64,000 nt of DNA from Arthrobacter globiformis (GCF_003261175.1 NZ_QLNP01000067.1:62001-126000), one strand, 5' to 3'. Counted from the first letter of the stretch, positions 8,942-18,216 are shown. Translations and numbers: made by a program. The notes: a model not told the origin generated them from the sequence alone.

Positions 8942-9528
8942 TCAGGTAAAGAGGCCTTCCCCGAGGAAGCCACCCTGCTTGACCCCCGGCGGCACGGCGA
9001 AGAGACCGGAACTCGTGTGCTTGAGGTATTCCAGGGCCAGGACGTCCTCCTTGGCCATGGTCATCTGCATGGGCACGTAGTGCGTCCGCGGGTCCCTGAC
9101 GAAGGCGATGAAGAACAGCCCGGCGTCGAGGTGGCCCAGTCCCTCCGAGCCGTCCGTGTAGTTGTACCCGCGGCGGAGCATCCGCACCCCATCGTTCTGG
9201 TCCGCGTGGGCCAGCCGGACGTGGGACTCCATGCCAATGAGCGGTTCGCCGTCGTTGCCCCTGATGGCGAAATCGGGGGCCGTGAACTCCTTGGCGCCCG
9301 ACAGGGGCGCGCCTTCTCCCTTGGTCCGGTCGGTGCTTCCGCGGCGGAGACCTTGCACTCGGCATCGGTACTGGTCACCTGGATCGGCCCGTCGGTGGTG
9401 CCGGATGCGTTGGCGCTCGCGTTGTCGGTGCAGGATGCGAGGGCCAGCGGGAGGACTGCTGTGGCTGCCACGACGGCGAGGCGGGCACCGGCAGTCCGGC
9501 GGGTTTTGGGCGAAGAGAAGCCGGGCAT
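8942..9528 (-). pseudogene. efeO-efeB remnant: EfeO N-terminus joined out of frame to DyP peroxidase (EfeB) C-terminus
   Basis: From the ATG at 9528 the frame encodes an EfeO-type lipoprotein start: Arg-rich tail, hydrophobic stretch, lipobox LALASC, then a cupredoxin-like beginning (STDAECKVSAAEAPTG). Near 9323-9337 the similarity jumps to the C-terminal third of a DyP-type haem peroxidase in another frame: GAKEFTAPDFAIRG, SHVRLAHAD, MLRRGYNYTDG, down to GGFLGEGLFT and a stop at 8942. Missing are most of EfeO and the N-terminal two thirds of EfeB with its GxxDG region. A short shared string (ACCGACCGG) at the join suggests a microhomology deletion. Not expected to make a working protein. Confidence 0.85.
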
Positions 9529-9652
9529 CTGAATTCCTTGGGGGTTGGGGATGCAGCGGATGTGCTGGGGATGCAGCGGGTGTTGGGGGCAGCGGGGTGT
9601 TCGGGTGCAGCTTTTGGTTTGGGGCGGGCGCCACTGGTCAGGAGGCTGTCTG

Positions 9653-10507
9653 TTATGAAGTGATGGCGGCCGTTGCGGCGGGCGCCGCTTCCGCCCGCCG
9701 CAGCGCCGGGCGGAAGCTGGCGATGAGATAGAAGAACATGACAGGGATGGCGTACAGGACCCAGGCGGCTGCTTCCAGCCAGGTGGTGGCAGGGGAGAAG
9801 TTCAGGGTCCCCTTCAGCAGGGTGCCGTACCAGGACGACGGCGGGATGGCGGCTGAGACGTCGAAGGCGAGGCTGTGCAGCCCCGGCAGGATGCCGGCCT
9901 CCTGCAGGTCGTGGACGCCCTAGGCGAGGACGCCGCCGGCGATGACCACCAGGGCGACGCCGGTCCAGGTGAAGAAGCGGGACAGGTTGACCTTCAGGAC
10001 GCCGCGGTGCAGGAAGTGACCGAGCCCGGCAGCGACGGCGAGTCCCAGGAGGGCGCCGAACAGAGGGGTTCCGGATTCCCCGCCGGCCTGGGCCGCAGCC
10101 CACAGGAACAACGCCGTCTCCAGGCCTTCCCGGCCGACCGCCAAAGCCGCCACAAGCACAAGACCCCAGCCTGCGCCGTCGGCCACTCCGTCGACGCGGG
10201 AGCGCAGTTCGCTGCCGAGCGTGCGGGCGGTGGGCGCCATCCAGAAGACCATCCAGGTGACCAGTCCGACGGCGACAATGGACAGGCCGCCGCCGATCGC
10301 TTCCTGGGCTTCGAAGGTCAGGCGGCGCGGACCGAAGGTCAGCAGGGCGCCGAAACCGACCGACACGGCGACAGCCGTTCCCACGCCCGCCCACAGCCGG
10401 GGGAGCAGCGCTCGCCGGCCACTCTTGGTGAGGTACGCCATCAGCAGGACGACGATGAGCGTCGCCTCGAGGCTCTCCCGGAGACCGATGAGGAAGTTGG
10501 CTGTCAT
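9653..10507 (-). pseudogene. efeU: efeU iron permease interrupted by an in-frame TAG
   Basis: FTR1-family high-affinity iron permease, first gene of the efeUOB order. Starts ATG at 10507 (MTANFLIGLRESLEA); carries two REGLE-type iron motifs (LRESLEAT and VGREGLETA) and about seven membrane helices. Codon 196 (9922-9920) is TAG where the family usually has Tyr in A-Y-GVHDLQEA. After it the same frame continues as GVHDLQEAGILPGL... to a normal stop TAA at 9655-9653. So a single base change cuts ~88 residues (last helices). Together with the damaged efeO/efeB the whole system looks inactive. Confidence 0.85.
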
Positions 10508-10589
10508 GAAGGCACCTTCTGCGCTTTGGGCAGCATTTTTTGCTGGAGGCGTCCTGGGTGGGGCAGGGGCGGGTTGGTCGGGGGAGAGT

Positions 10590-11291
10590 CTAGTTGCGGC
10601 GCCTGCGCGGGAGCGCGGAGACGCCCTCGGGCAGTGGCGGGAGGCCGGCGAAGGTGCACACCATGTCCGACCACGCCTCGAGGTGCGCCTGGACGTCGGC
10701 GCCGGCGGGAGTCCATGAGGCGCGCAGTTCAATGTCGATCGAGGCGGGCCGGTCCGCCAGCGTTCCGAAGCTTTCGGACAGCACGCGCGTGGCGGTGCCG
10801 CCGGCCGCGCGGTAGGGGGCGTGGTGGGTTTCGAGGGCTTCCACGAGCCACGTCCACGCGACCGAGCCCAGCATTTCATCGTTGCCCATCTCGGCGTCGA
10901 GCTGGGCCCGAATGTAGGTGACGATCCGGAATTCGCCATCCCACACCGCGGAGCCGTCGGGGTCGTGCAGCAGGATGAAGCGCCCGGTGGCGAGCTCGTC
11001 GCCGTCGTCGTCCGCGTCATCGGCGGCGGAGGCTCCGGCGGCGGCTGACCGGGCCAGCGCCATGGCCGCCGGCCCGTGGACCGGTGAACGGTCGCGCTCG
11101 CCGCCAGCCATGTCGCCGCCAGCCCTGCCGCCGCTGGGAACGATGACCTCGGCGCCGAGGGCCACGGCGAATGGCGCCAGCCGGGCGGGCGCCGGGATCT
11201 CGTCGAGGCGCAGTTCGCTGCGGCAGCGTGCTTTGCGGAGCGTTCCCAGCGCATACAGAAAATTCGCGGGAACCTGGGCAAGTGCGTTCAC
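10590..11291 (-). CDS. DUF3000 domain-containing protein
   Basis: Conserved actinobacterial protein of unknown function, 233 residues, soluble. Starts at GTG 11291 (MNALAQVPANFLYALG). The N-terminal part has ELRLDEIPAPARLAPFAVAL; the middle (residues ~65-95) is an Ala/Asp-rich insert; the C-terminal half holds GRFILLHDPDG, AVWDGEFRIVTYIRAQLD, WTWLVEALE and a WSDMVCTFAGLPPLP ending, all DUF3000 hallmarks. The family is commonly next to RNase D; here the degraded efe operon intervenes. No function can be assigned. Confidence 0.85.
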   Translation of the reverse strand: MNALAQVPANFLYALGTLRKARCRSELRLDEIPAPARLAPFAVALGAEVIVPSGGRAGGDMAGGERDRSPVHGPAAMALARSAAAGASAADDADDDGDELATGRFILLHDPDGSAVWDGEFRIVTYIRAQLDAEMGNDEMLGSVAWTWLVEALETHHAPYRAAGGTATRVLSESFGTLADRPASIDIELRASWTPAGADVQAHLEAWSDMVCTFAGLPPLPEGVSALPRRRRN

Positions 11292-11362
11292 AATCGCAGG
11301 CTACGCAATGGAAACCGCCAACTCCGGCAGGCTCGCCGCCTGCTCACCCAATCCTGCGCATG

Positions 11363-12475
11363 TTACTGCGCTGCCGCCTGGGAGGACCTGTGCCGGGCGA
11401 GTTCGGTCTTTATGGCCGCTACGAAGGCGTCGACGTCCTCCTCGCTGGTGTCGAAGGAACACATCCAGCGCACTTCCCGCGTGGCTTCATTCCAGTCGTA
11501 GAAGCGGAAGGACTCCCGGAGCCTGTCCGCCACGCCTGCGGGCAATACCGCAAAGACGCCGTTGGACTCCGTTTTCTGCGTGGGCTCCACGCCGTCAATG
11601 TCATCCACCGCGGCGCGCAGCCTCGCCGCCATGGCGTTCGCGTGGCCGGCCGAACGGAGCCACAGGTCACCTTCGAGCAGGGCGATGAACTGCGCGGACA
11701 TGAACCGCATCTTGGAGGCCAGCTGCATGTTCATCTTCCGCAGGAAGAGCAGCCCCTGGGCGGCATCGGGATTCAGCGCCACCACCACCTCGCCGAACAG
11801 CAGCCCGTTCTTGGTTCCGCCGAACGACAGGATGTCCACACCGGCGTCGCGCGTGAAAGCCCGCAGCGGAACGCCCAGGTGCGCGGCCGCGTTGGCCAGC
11901 CGCGCCCCGTCCATGTGCAGCTTCATGCCTTTGGCGTGGACGTGCTCCGCGATTGCCCGGACTTCATCCACCGTGTAGCAGGTGCCCAGTTCAGTGGTCT
12001 GGGTGATGGAGACGGCCAGCGGCTGGGCGCGGTGCTCGTCGCCCCAGCCCCACGCTTCGCGGTCGATCAGCTCAGGCGTCAGCTTGCCGTCCGGGGTGTG
12101 CACCTGAAGCAGCTTCATGCCGCCCACACGCTCCGGGGCGCCGTTCTCATCCATGTTGATGTGTGCCGTGGACGCGCAGACCACCGCACCCCAGCGCGGA
12201 AGGAGGGATTGCAGAGACAGCACGTTGGCGCCCGTGCCGTTGAAGACCGGGAAGCATTCGATACCTGGCCCGAAGTGCTCCTCCATCAGCTCCTGCAGGC
12301 GGGCCGTGTAGGCGTCTTCGCCGTAGGAGACCTGGTGCCCTTCGTTGGCTGCGGCCAGCGCGGCCAGCACCTCCGGGTGCACCCCTGAGTAGTTGTCCGA
12401 GGCAAAGCCGCGCACCGACGGGTCGTGCAGCCTGGACATGGTGCCGCTGCCGGCAGTTTCAACAGTTGTTGTCAT
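11363..12475 (-). CDS. ltaE: Low-specificity L-threonine aldolase family (PLP-dependent)
   Basis: Cleaves L-threonine/allo-threonine to glycine and acetaldehyde. About 370 residues from ATG 12475 (MTTTVETAGSG); an upstream in-frame GTG at 12487 is possible. PLP features: Asp in KLHMDGARLANA (about residue 189) and the Schiff-base Lys in SFGGTKNGLLFGE (about 222); the N-terminal FASDNYSGVHPEV segment is typical of the family. Fold type I aminotransferase superfamily, probably a tetramer. Stands 21 nt downstream of the SDR gene start-to-stop string on the same strand, so it may be read with it. Confidence 0.88.
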   Translation of the reverse strand: MTTTVETAGSGTMSRLHDPSVRGFASDNYSGVHPEVLAALAAANEGHQVSYGEDAYTARLQELMEEHFGPGIECFPVFNGTGANVLSLQSLLPRWGAVVCASTAHINMDENGAPERVGGMKLLQVHTPDGKLTPELIDREAWGWGDEHRAQPLAVSITQTTELGTCYTVDEVRAIAEHVHAKGMKLHMDGARLANAAAHLGVPLRAFTRDAGVDILSFGGTKNGLLFGEVVVALNPDAAQGLLFLRKMNMQLASKMRFMSAQFIALLEGDLWLRSAGHANAMAARLRAAVDDIDGVEPTQKTESNGVFAVLPAGVADRLRESFRFYDWNEATREVRWMCSFDTSEEDVDAFVAAIKTELARHRSSQAAAQ

Positions 12476-12496
12476 CTCTTTGGTCACGCTTTCAGT

Positions 12497-13321
12497 CTAG
12501 GTAGTTGGGGCGCTCTGTGTAGTTGCGGCGCTAGGGGTACTCGCAGCGCCCGCGGGCACCGGGGCCAGCAGCAGCCGCTGCCCGTTCAGTTCCGCGGCCG
12601 GCTGGTTAAAGAGTCCGACGGCGGCCGCCGCCAGCTGCTCGACGTCCGTGTAGCCGGGGAACTTCCGTTCGGGCTGGCTGCTGCGCATGCCGGCGTCCAC
12701 CAGGCCCTTCACCACGAAAACGACGGCGGCACTGTGCTGGGTGCCGCGGGCCGGGTCTTCGTGCCCCTGGGCGTCCTGGCCTTGGCTGTCCTGGCGGAAG
12801 CCCTCGGCCACTGCCATGGTCCACGCTTCCGCGGCGGCCTTGGCCGCCACGTAGCTGGCCACGCCGGCGGCGGGACTGCCCACCGCCGTCGAGGACACCA
12901 TGGCAAAACGCCCGCAGGGCGAGGCGGCGAGGTCGTCGTAGAAGACCCGGGTGACGTTCCGGAGCGTCGTGACGGCGCTGCGTTCCAGGAAATCCCAGTC
13001 CTCATCGGTCTGGCTGGTGATGCCCTGCGCGCCGCGCCATCCGCCCACCAGGTGGATGACGCCGTCGATCTTTCCGGTGATGCGCGCGAGCTCCTGCTGC
13101 AGTTCGCGCACGGCGGCGAGGTCGGCAAGGTCATACACTAACGGCGTGGCGCCCCCGGCGGCTTCTCCGGCCTCCTCGATGCGCGCCTTGTCCGATCCCA
13201 CCGTGAAGACGGCGAACCCGGCCTGCAGCAGCGCACGGGCGGCCGCGATCCCCGAAGCTCCGCTGCCGCCTGTGACCAGCACGCGCAGGGGCCTGCTGTC
13301 TGTCATGCTGACCCCGCTCAT
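12497..13321 (-). CDS. Short-chain dehydrogenase/reductase
   Basis: NAD(P)-dependent oxidoreductase of the SDR family, 274 residues. Rossmann nucleotide-binding segment VLVTGGSGASGIA near residue 14; an active-site-like Ser followed by SYVAAKAAAEAW (Tyr-x3-Lys) near residue 150; a disordered Ala/Thr tail at the C-terminus. ATG at 13321 overlaps the stop of the DUF6421 gene (ATGA), so the two are translated together. Substrate is unknown; the tight link to DUF6421 suggests a common pathway. Confidence 0.8.
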   Translation of the reverse strand: MSGVSMTDSRPLRVLVTGGSGASGIAAARALLQAGFAVFTVGSDKARIEEAGEAAGGATPLVYDLADLAAVRELQQELARITGKIDGVIHLVGGWRGAQGITSQTDEDWDFLERSAVTTLRNVTRVFYDDLAASPCGRFAMVSSTAVGSPAAGVASYVAAKAAAEAWTMAVAEGFRQDSQGQDAQGHEDPARGTQHSAAVVFVVKGLVDAGMRSSQPERKFPGYTDVEQLAAAAVGLFNQPAAELNGQRLLLAPVPAGAASTPSAATTQSAPTT

Positions 13322-14739
13322 GCTGCTGTCGCGGCCGGGCCGGTCGCCTGCTGAGCAGGGTGCGGCGTCTGCGCACGGTCCGAGGAACCGGTGATTCCTG
13401 CGGTCGATTCGATGACGGGGCGCATCTTCTTCTCCAGGGCCTCATAGAACATGGACAGCGGAAACTCGTCGTCCAGGACCTGGTCGGTTAGGCCCCGCGG
13501 CGGTCCGTCGAGGGGAAGGGCGCCTGGTCCCTTTGCCCACACTGATGCCGGGTTCGGCGTGACGGTGCCCGAGACCAGCTCATAGGCCGCCAGCCAGTGG
13601 GCGGTCTTGGGCCGGTCGATGGAGCGCCAGTAAAGCTCCTCGATCCGGGCACCCAGCTCCACAACGACGCCGGCAACGTGCTCCCAGTCGATGGTCAACC
13701 GGCTATCCGTCCAGTGGAGGACGCGGTGCTGGTGCAGCCACGCGAAGAGCAGCTGGCCGCCGAGCCCGTCATAGTTGCGCACCCGGCTCCCGGTGATGGC
13801 GAACCGGAAGATGCGGTCGAAAATGACGGCGTACTGCACGAGTTTGGCATGCCGGCGTGCTTCCGGGTCCGCTGCTTCGTCCTTTTCGATCTTCACGGAT
13901 TCCCGGAAGGCGGTCAGGTCGCAGCGCAGCTCCTCGAGGGAGTACAGGAAGAACGGCATCCGCTGTTTGATCATGAAGGGATCGAACGGCAGGTCCCCGC
14001 GCATGTGCGTGCGGTCATGGATCAGGTCCCACATGACGAAGGTCTTTTCGGTGAGTTCCTGGTCCTCGAGGAGTTCCGCGGCTCCCGCCGGCAGCTCCAG
14101 CGAAGTGATGTCGGCCGCGGCCCGGAGGACGCGGCGGAAGCGTGCCGCTTCCCGGTCCGCGAAAATGGCACCCCAGGTGAACCGGGGCGTCGCGCGAACC
14201 CCCACCGTTTCGGGGAACAGGACGGCGGAGTTGGTGTCGTACCCGGGCGTGAAGTCAATAAACCGGATGGGCACGAACAGGCGGTTCGAGTAGTCGCCCT
14301 GTTCCAGCCCTGCAATGAAGTCGGGCCACACGACGTCGATGAGGACGGCCTCCACGAGCCGGCTGCTGCTCCCGTTCTGCGTGTACATGGGGAAGACCAC
14401 CAGGTGCTGCAGACCGTTCTCGCGGTCCGCCTGCGGCTGGAACGCGAGCAGGGAGTCCAGGAAATCCGGAACGCCGAACCCTTCCTCGGCCCAGCGGCCA
14501 AAGTCGCGACACAGCAAGTCCAGGTAGAGGGCGTCGTGGGGGAACGCCGGTGCCAGCGCCTCGATGGCGCCGACAAGGGCGTCGACGTTGGCGTGCGCTG
14601 CAGCTTGGCTGGCCTGGTCAGGGATGGAGCCGTCCTGCATCTGCAGTTCCCGCAGGGCAATGGCCGCGGCCTTGAGGCGCTGCCATTCCGGGTGTTCCCC
14701 GGAGATTGGGGCTGGTGCTGTGTGTACGGTTACGGTCAT
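13318..14739 (-). CDS. DUF6421 family protein
   Basis: Large conserved actinobacterial protein (473 residues) of unknown function. Starts ATG 14739 with an upstream GAGG. Recognisable family stretches include FVPIRFIDFTPGYDTNSAV, KTFVMWDLIHDRTHMRGDLP (a His-rich HDRTHMR segment that could bind metal) and LLFAWLHQHRVLHWTD. No membrane helices. Coupled by ATGA overlap to a short-chain dehydrogenase, a pairing seen in other actinobacteria. Role in metabolism is inferred from the partner only. Confidence 0.8.
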   Translation of the reverse strand: MTVTVHTAPAPISGEHPEWQRLKAAAIALRELQMQDGSIPDQASQAAAHANVDALVGAIEALAPAFPHDALYLDLLCRDFGRWAEEGFGVPDFLDSLLAFQPQADRENGLQHLVVFPMYTQNGSSSRLVEAVLIDVVWPDFIAGLEQGDYSNRLFVPIRFIDFTPGYDTNSAVLFPETVGVRATPRFTWGAIFADREAARFRRVLRAAADITSLELPAGAAELLEDQELTEKTFVMWDLIHDRTHMRGDLPFDPFMIKQRMPFFLYSLEELRCDLTAFRESVKIEKDEAADPEARRHAKLVQYAVIFDRIFRFAITGSRVRNYDGLGGQLLFAWLHQHRVLHWTDSRLTIDWEHVAGVVVELGARIEELYWRSIDRPKTAHWLAAYELVSGTVTPNPASVWAKGPGALPLDGPPRGLTDQVLDDEFPLSMFYEALEKKMRPVIESTAGITGSSDRAQTPHPAQQATGPAATAA

Positions 14740-14884
14740 CGCTGGCCTCGCTTTTCGGGGTATCTGAGCTTCTACGGCGAGCGTAGCAAGCGGACAGGGT
14801 TCCTAATCGTTGAAAGGCGTAAGCATAAGAAACTCTAGGGCTCAGGTCCGTCCGAACAACCGCTAGGCGCAGCGCCCGGCAGCC

Positions 14885-15343
14885 TCAGGCCTGGGTGTCG
14901 TCGGCGGCCGGAACCAGCTTCAGCGAGATGGAGTTGATGCAGTAACGCTGGTCCGTTGGGGTGCCGTAGCCCTCGCCCTCGAAGACGTGCCCGAGGTGCG
15001 AGTCGCAGTTGGCGCACCGAACCTCGATGCGTTCCATGCCCAGGGTCCGGTCGTGGATGTACCGCACCCGCTCTTCGGCCAGGGGCGCCCAGAAGGACGG
15101 CCAACCACAGTGCGAATCGAACTTCTCCTTGCTGGTGAAGAGCTCGGTCCCGCACGCGCGGCAGTTGTAGGCGCCGGCCGTGTGGGTGTCCCAGTATTCG
15201 CCGGTGTAAGGGCGTTCCGTGCCGGCCTGGCGCAGCACGTGGTATTCCTCCGGCGTCAGTTCGCGGCGCCAGTCGTCGTCAGACCGGCCGGCAGCAGGAG
15301 TAGCGGCGGTGTTGGTGAGGTCGGATTTCTCAGGAGTGCTCAT
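14885..15343 (-). CDS. msrB: Peptide-methionine (R)-S-oxide reductase
   Basis: Repairs oxidised methionine (R form) in proteins. 152 residues with all MsrB marks: zinc cysteines C61-x2-C64 (CRAC) and C110-x2-C113 (CANC), the HCGWPSFW motif, GHVFEGEG and the catalytic Cys135 in RYCINSIS. Starts ATG 15343. A 14-nt gap separates its start from the upstream gene stop on the same strand, so both are probably co-transcribed. Confidence 0.95.
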   Translation of the reverse strand: MSTPEKSDLTNTAATPAAGRSDDDWRRELTPEEYHVLRQAGTERPYTGEYWDTHTAGAYNCRACGTELFTSKEKFDSHCGWPSFWAPLAEERVRYIHDRTLGMERIEVRCANCDSHLGHVFEGEGYGTPTDQRYCINSISLKLVPAADDTQA

Positions 15344-15357
15344 AACGGGACCAACGC

Positions 15358-15849
15358 TCAGGAGTCCCCGATAAATCCCGAGCCCGCATATAGATGCAGC
15401 ACCGGGAGGCCCAGCTTGTCCTGCGCCCGGTTGGCCCAGTCGGTATGGAAGGTGTCCGAGACGGCATGCGGCCTGGTGATGACCACGGCCTGGGCGGCGC
15501 CAAGCTCCTTGACCTTGGCCACGAGGCCGTTGACGGCGCCGCCGTCCACCACCTCGCCTGCAACGCCGCCGCCGATGCCTTCCAGGGCGCTGACCGAAGT
15601 GGCCAGCGTGGCGTCTGCCGCTGCCCGTTCCTCCGTGGGGTCCGGGGCATGGGCAGTCAGCTCGCGGAAAGCCTTCGCAATGTCCAGCATCGAAAGGTTC
15701 TCGAGAAAGTCCACCAGGAGATGCCTTTCGGTATTGGCCGGCACCAGCACAACCAGGGGCGCGTCACCTCCGTCCACCAGGCGTTCGATGTTCACGCGGT
15801 CGTCCGCACCCAGCGGCTCTTCAGTCAGAATGACGATTGGATCGCTCAT
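15358..15849 (-). CDS. Conserved hypothetical protein upstream of msrB
   Basis: 163 residues, soluble and acidic. Sequence alternates beta-strand-like and helical blocks (DPIVILTEEP, APLVVLVPANTERHLLVDFLENL, AQAVVITRPHAVSDTFHTDWANRAQDKLGLPVLHLYAG), resembling a Rossmann-like or USP-like alpha/beta fold. I do not recognise a named family. ATG at 15849. It shares strand and close spacing with msrB, and is divergent from the hydrolase gene that follows on the plus strand. Confidence 0.7.
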   Translation of the reverse strand: MSDPIVILTEEPLGADDRVNIERLVDGGDAPLVVLVPANTERHLLVDFLENLSMLDIAKAFRELTAHAPDPTEERAAADATLATSVSALEGIGGGVAGEVVDGGAVNGLVAKVKELGAAQAVVITRPHAVSDTFHTDWANRAQDKLGLPVLHLYAGSGFIGDS

Positions 15850-16019
15850 GGCATCAGCCTAGTCCCGCCCGCCAGCGCCTGCATGTATTTGGCCCGCATC
15901 CATTTGTCAGCATCCATTTGGCCGCGAATATGCCTGACGGGACCGGATCGGTCAAGATGGGATGCATGGATTCCGCGCAGGCTGCTTTGACTATCCTAGC
16001 TACTACCCAGGGCCACGCG

Positions 16020-17243
16020 ATGACCGTGAGGGCGAAGTGGACCCTCGGGGGAGTCATTGCCGGCGGCACCGTCGCTGCCCTGCTCGGTGCCGGATCGTCC
16101 GCCCTGGCGCTCTACTTCGCCCGCCGCGTCCTGACCCCCACCCGCGTGCGGGCGGCGGACCAGGAAGTCCTGGCGGTCGTCCGGGAGGGCAGGGACCTGC
16201 AGGTCATCCTCGCGGCCACGCCGGAGACAACACACGACGGAACGTACAGCCTCTTCTTCGACGCCGGTGCCGGGCATGCCCGCATCGGCAGGATCCTGTC
16301 CTATTCCCCGGCCGAGCGCACCGTGCTGCGCGAGGTGGAGGCGGTTTATAGCGGCAACCTGGAAACTGCGGGGCGCGCCTGGTGGGGAGGTGCCACGTAC
16401 CAGCATCCCTCCAACGTCGGCCTGGCGTCCGAAGACGTCGACATTGAGGTTGAGGGCGGAACTGCCCCCGGCTGGCTGATCCCCGGTGACGCCGGCGCCG
16501 AAACGTGGGCCATCATGGTCCATGGGCGCGGGGCAACCCGGCAGGAGTGCCTCCGTGGAGCGCGGGTGGCCCACGAACTTGGACTGCCCAATCTCCTGGT
16601 TTCCTACCGGAACGACGGATTGGCGCCGGCAGCATTCGACGGCAGGTACGGACTGGGTTCCACGGAGTGGCAGGACATCGACGCCGCCATCGCCTTTGCC
16701 CTCGCCCGCGGCGCCAGGGACGTCGTGCTTTTCGGCTGGTCCATGGGAGGGGCCATCTGCCTGCAGACGGCGGACCTCTCCGAGCACCGGCATGTCATCC
16801 GGGCCATGGTTTTGGACGCGCCGGTCATCGACTGGGTCAACGTGCTGGCCCACCACGCGGAGCTGAACCGGATCCCGTCGGCCGTTGGCCGGTACGGCCA
16901 GCTGATGATGGGGCACAAGGTTGGCCGCAGGCTCACCGGGCTTGCTGCGCCCGTGGACCTGAAATCAATGGACTGGGTTTCGCGGGCCGTTGAACTCCGG
17001 ACACCGACGCTCATCATCCACAGCGTGGACGACGAATACGTTCCCTACCAGCCTTCTGCCCTGCTGGCCGAAAAGAACCCGGAAATGGTCACGTTCGAGC
17101 CGTTCGAGGGGGCGCGCCATGCCAAGGAGTGGAACGCCGATCCGGTCCGCTGGGAAGCGCTGGTCCGGGCATGGCTGCAGCAGCAGCTAGCGCCGCGCCG
17201 CAATCCCGGCCAGCCGGAACCGGTTCAGCCTGACCCGGTTTAG
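16020..17243 (+). CDS. Alpha/beta hydrolase with N-terminal membrane anchor
   Basis: Serine hydrolase of unknown substrate, ~407 residues. An N-terminal hydrophobic helix (LGGVIAGGTVAALLGAGSSA) likely anchors it. The C-terminal hydrolase domain has an oxyanion segment MVHGRGATRQECLRG, nucleophile elbow FGWSMGGAI, the acid in VDDEYVP and the His in GARHAKEW. The ATG at 16020 is preferred because it gives a compact positively charged anchor; the frame is open upstream with an ATG at 15966. The stop overlaps that of the convergent ybaK gene by 4 nt. Confidence 0.82.
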   Translation: MTVRAKWTLGGVIAGGTVAALLGAGSSALALYFARRVLTPTRVRAADQEVLAVVREGRDLQVILAATPETTHDGTYSLFFDAGAGHARIGRILSYSPAERTVLREVEAVYSGNLETAGRAWWGGATYQHPSNVGLASEDVDIEVEGGTAPGWLIPGDAGAETWAIMVHGRGATRQECLRGARVAHELGLPNLLVSYRNDGLAPAAFDGRYGLGSTEWQDIDAAIAFALARGARDVVLFGWSMGGAICLQTADLSEHRHVIRAMVLDAPVIDWVNVLAHHAELNRIPSAVGRYGQLMMGHKVGRRLTGLAAPVDLKSMDWVSRAVELRTPTLIIHSVDDEYVPYQPSALLAEKNPEMVTFEPFEGARHAKEWNADPVRWEALVRAWLQQQLAPRRNPGQPEPVQPDPV

Positions 17244-17743
17244 CTTGCCGGAGAGCCTGTTCCGATCGCGGCGGTGACGGCGTTGGTCAGGCGCACAAGC
17301 TCGCGGGGATCCAGTTCGATGTCCAGGCCGCGCCGGCCGCCGGACACCAGGATCGTGTCCAAGGTGAGGGCGGTTTCGTCGATGACCGTGGGGGAGGGCT
17401 GCCGCTGTCCGAGGGGAGAAATTCCGCCGAGGACGTAGCCGCTGCGCCTTTCGGCCGCGGCAGGGTCCGCCATGGCGGCCTTCTTGCTGCCCAGCGCCGC
17501 AGCTATCGCTTTGAGGTCCAGGCTTCCGCTGACAGGCACGACGCCGACCGCCAGTTTGCCGTCCACCTCCACCATGAGCGTCTTAAAGACCCTTGCCGGA
17601 TCCATCCCCAGGACCTCGGCTGCCTCCAGGCCGTAACTGGCCGCGGCCGGGTCGTGGCTGTACGGGTGCAGGCTAAAGGAAACGCCTGCCGCAGCCAGTA
17701 CGGCTGTGGCAGGCGTTCCCTGCGATGTGTTCTTGCGCGCCAT
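17240..17743 (-). CDS. ybaK: Cys-tRNA(Pro)/Cys-tRNA(Cys) deacylase YbaK
   Basis: Trans-editing hydrolase that removes Cys from mis-charged tRNA-Pro. 167 residues, YbaK/EbsC fold. Family marks: N-terminal TPATAVLAAAGVSF, YGLEAAEVLGMDPARVFKTL with the conserved FKTL, LKAIAAALGSKKAAMAD, and GYVLGGISPLGQ with the GG(I)SPxG loop. Starts ATG 17743. Lies 24 nt from the sufE start on the same strand (genes in tandem). Confidence 0.92.
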   Translation of the reverse strand: MARKNTSQGTPATAVLAAAGVSFSLHPYSHDPAAASYGLEAAEVLGMDPARVFKTLMVEVDGKLAVGVVPVSGSLDLKAIAAALGSKKAAMADPAAAERRSGYVLGGISPLGQRQPSPTVIDETALTLDTILVSGGRRGLDIELDPRELVRLTNAVTAAIGTGSPAS

Positions 17744-17757
17744 CCGGGGTCAAACTC

Positions 17758-18216
17758 CTAGGCGTAGAGCCGGGCTGCGGCGGCCACCTTGCGCTTGATG
17801 CGACCGAGCATCGCGGTCATGCCGCGCATGCGCAGCGGCGTGATGGCGCGGGTCAGGCCGAGCAGTTCCGGCATATCGTCCGGAACAGCCAGGATCTCCT
17901 CGGCGGTCAGGCCGTCGAGTCCTTCATGGAGCACACCGGCGAAACCACGGGTGGTGGGGGCCTCCGGCGGCGCCTTGAAGAACAACCGGAAGGCGGGGGA
18001 CCCGCCGTCGTTCTTTTCCGTCTCAATGGTGAGGAAAAGCGGTGACTGGCATTCCACCACCTGCTCCAGGAGCTCGGGGTGGTCGTTCAGGCGCTCCGGA
18101 AGCTCCGGCAGGCCGCGGGAAAACTCCAGCAGGAGCTGCAGCCGCTCGGGCTCGCTCAGTGCCTGGAAGTCGTCGACAATCTCCGCCAGTGCGGTGGGAA
18201 GTGCTTGAGTACTCAT
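17758..18216 (-). CDS. sufE: SufE-like cysteine desulfuration protein
   Basis: Accepts persulfide sulfur from a cysteine desulfurase for Fe-S cluster assembly. 152 residues from ATG 18216, which has a GGGAG ribosome site. The acceptor Cys is C56 in VVECQSPLFL; LGLTRAITPLRMRGMTAML near the C-terminus is the typical SufE end. Downstream of the sulfurtransferase gene on the same strand with 51 nt between them, consistent with a small sulfur-handling pair. Confidence 0.9.
   Translation of the reverse strand: MSTQALPTALAEIVDDFQALSEPERLQLLLEFSRGLPELPERLNDHPELLEQVVECQSPLFLTIETEKNDGGSPAFRLFFKAPPEAPTTRGFAGVLHEGLDGLTAEEILAVPDDMPELLGLTRAITPLRMRGMTAMLGRIKRKVAAAARLYA

Noticed and set aside
9546-9615. Tandem-like GGGGATGCAGCGG units between efeO and efeU remnants
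   Set aside because: Only two full 20-nt units plus partial ones; simple drift repeat in non-coding DNA, not a CRISPR or functional array.
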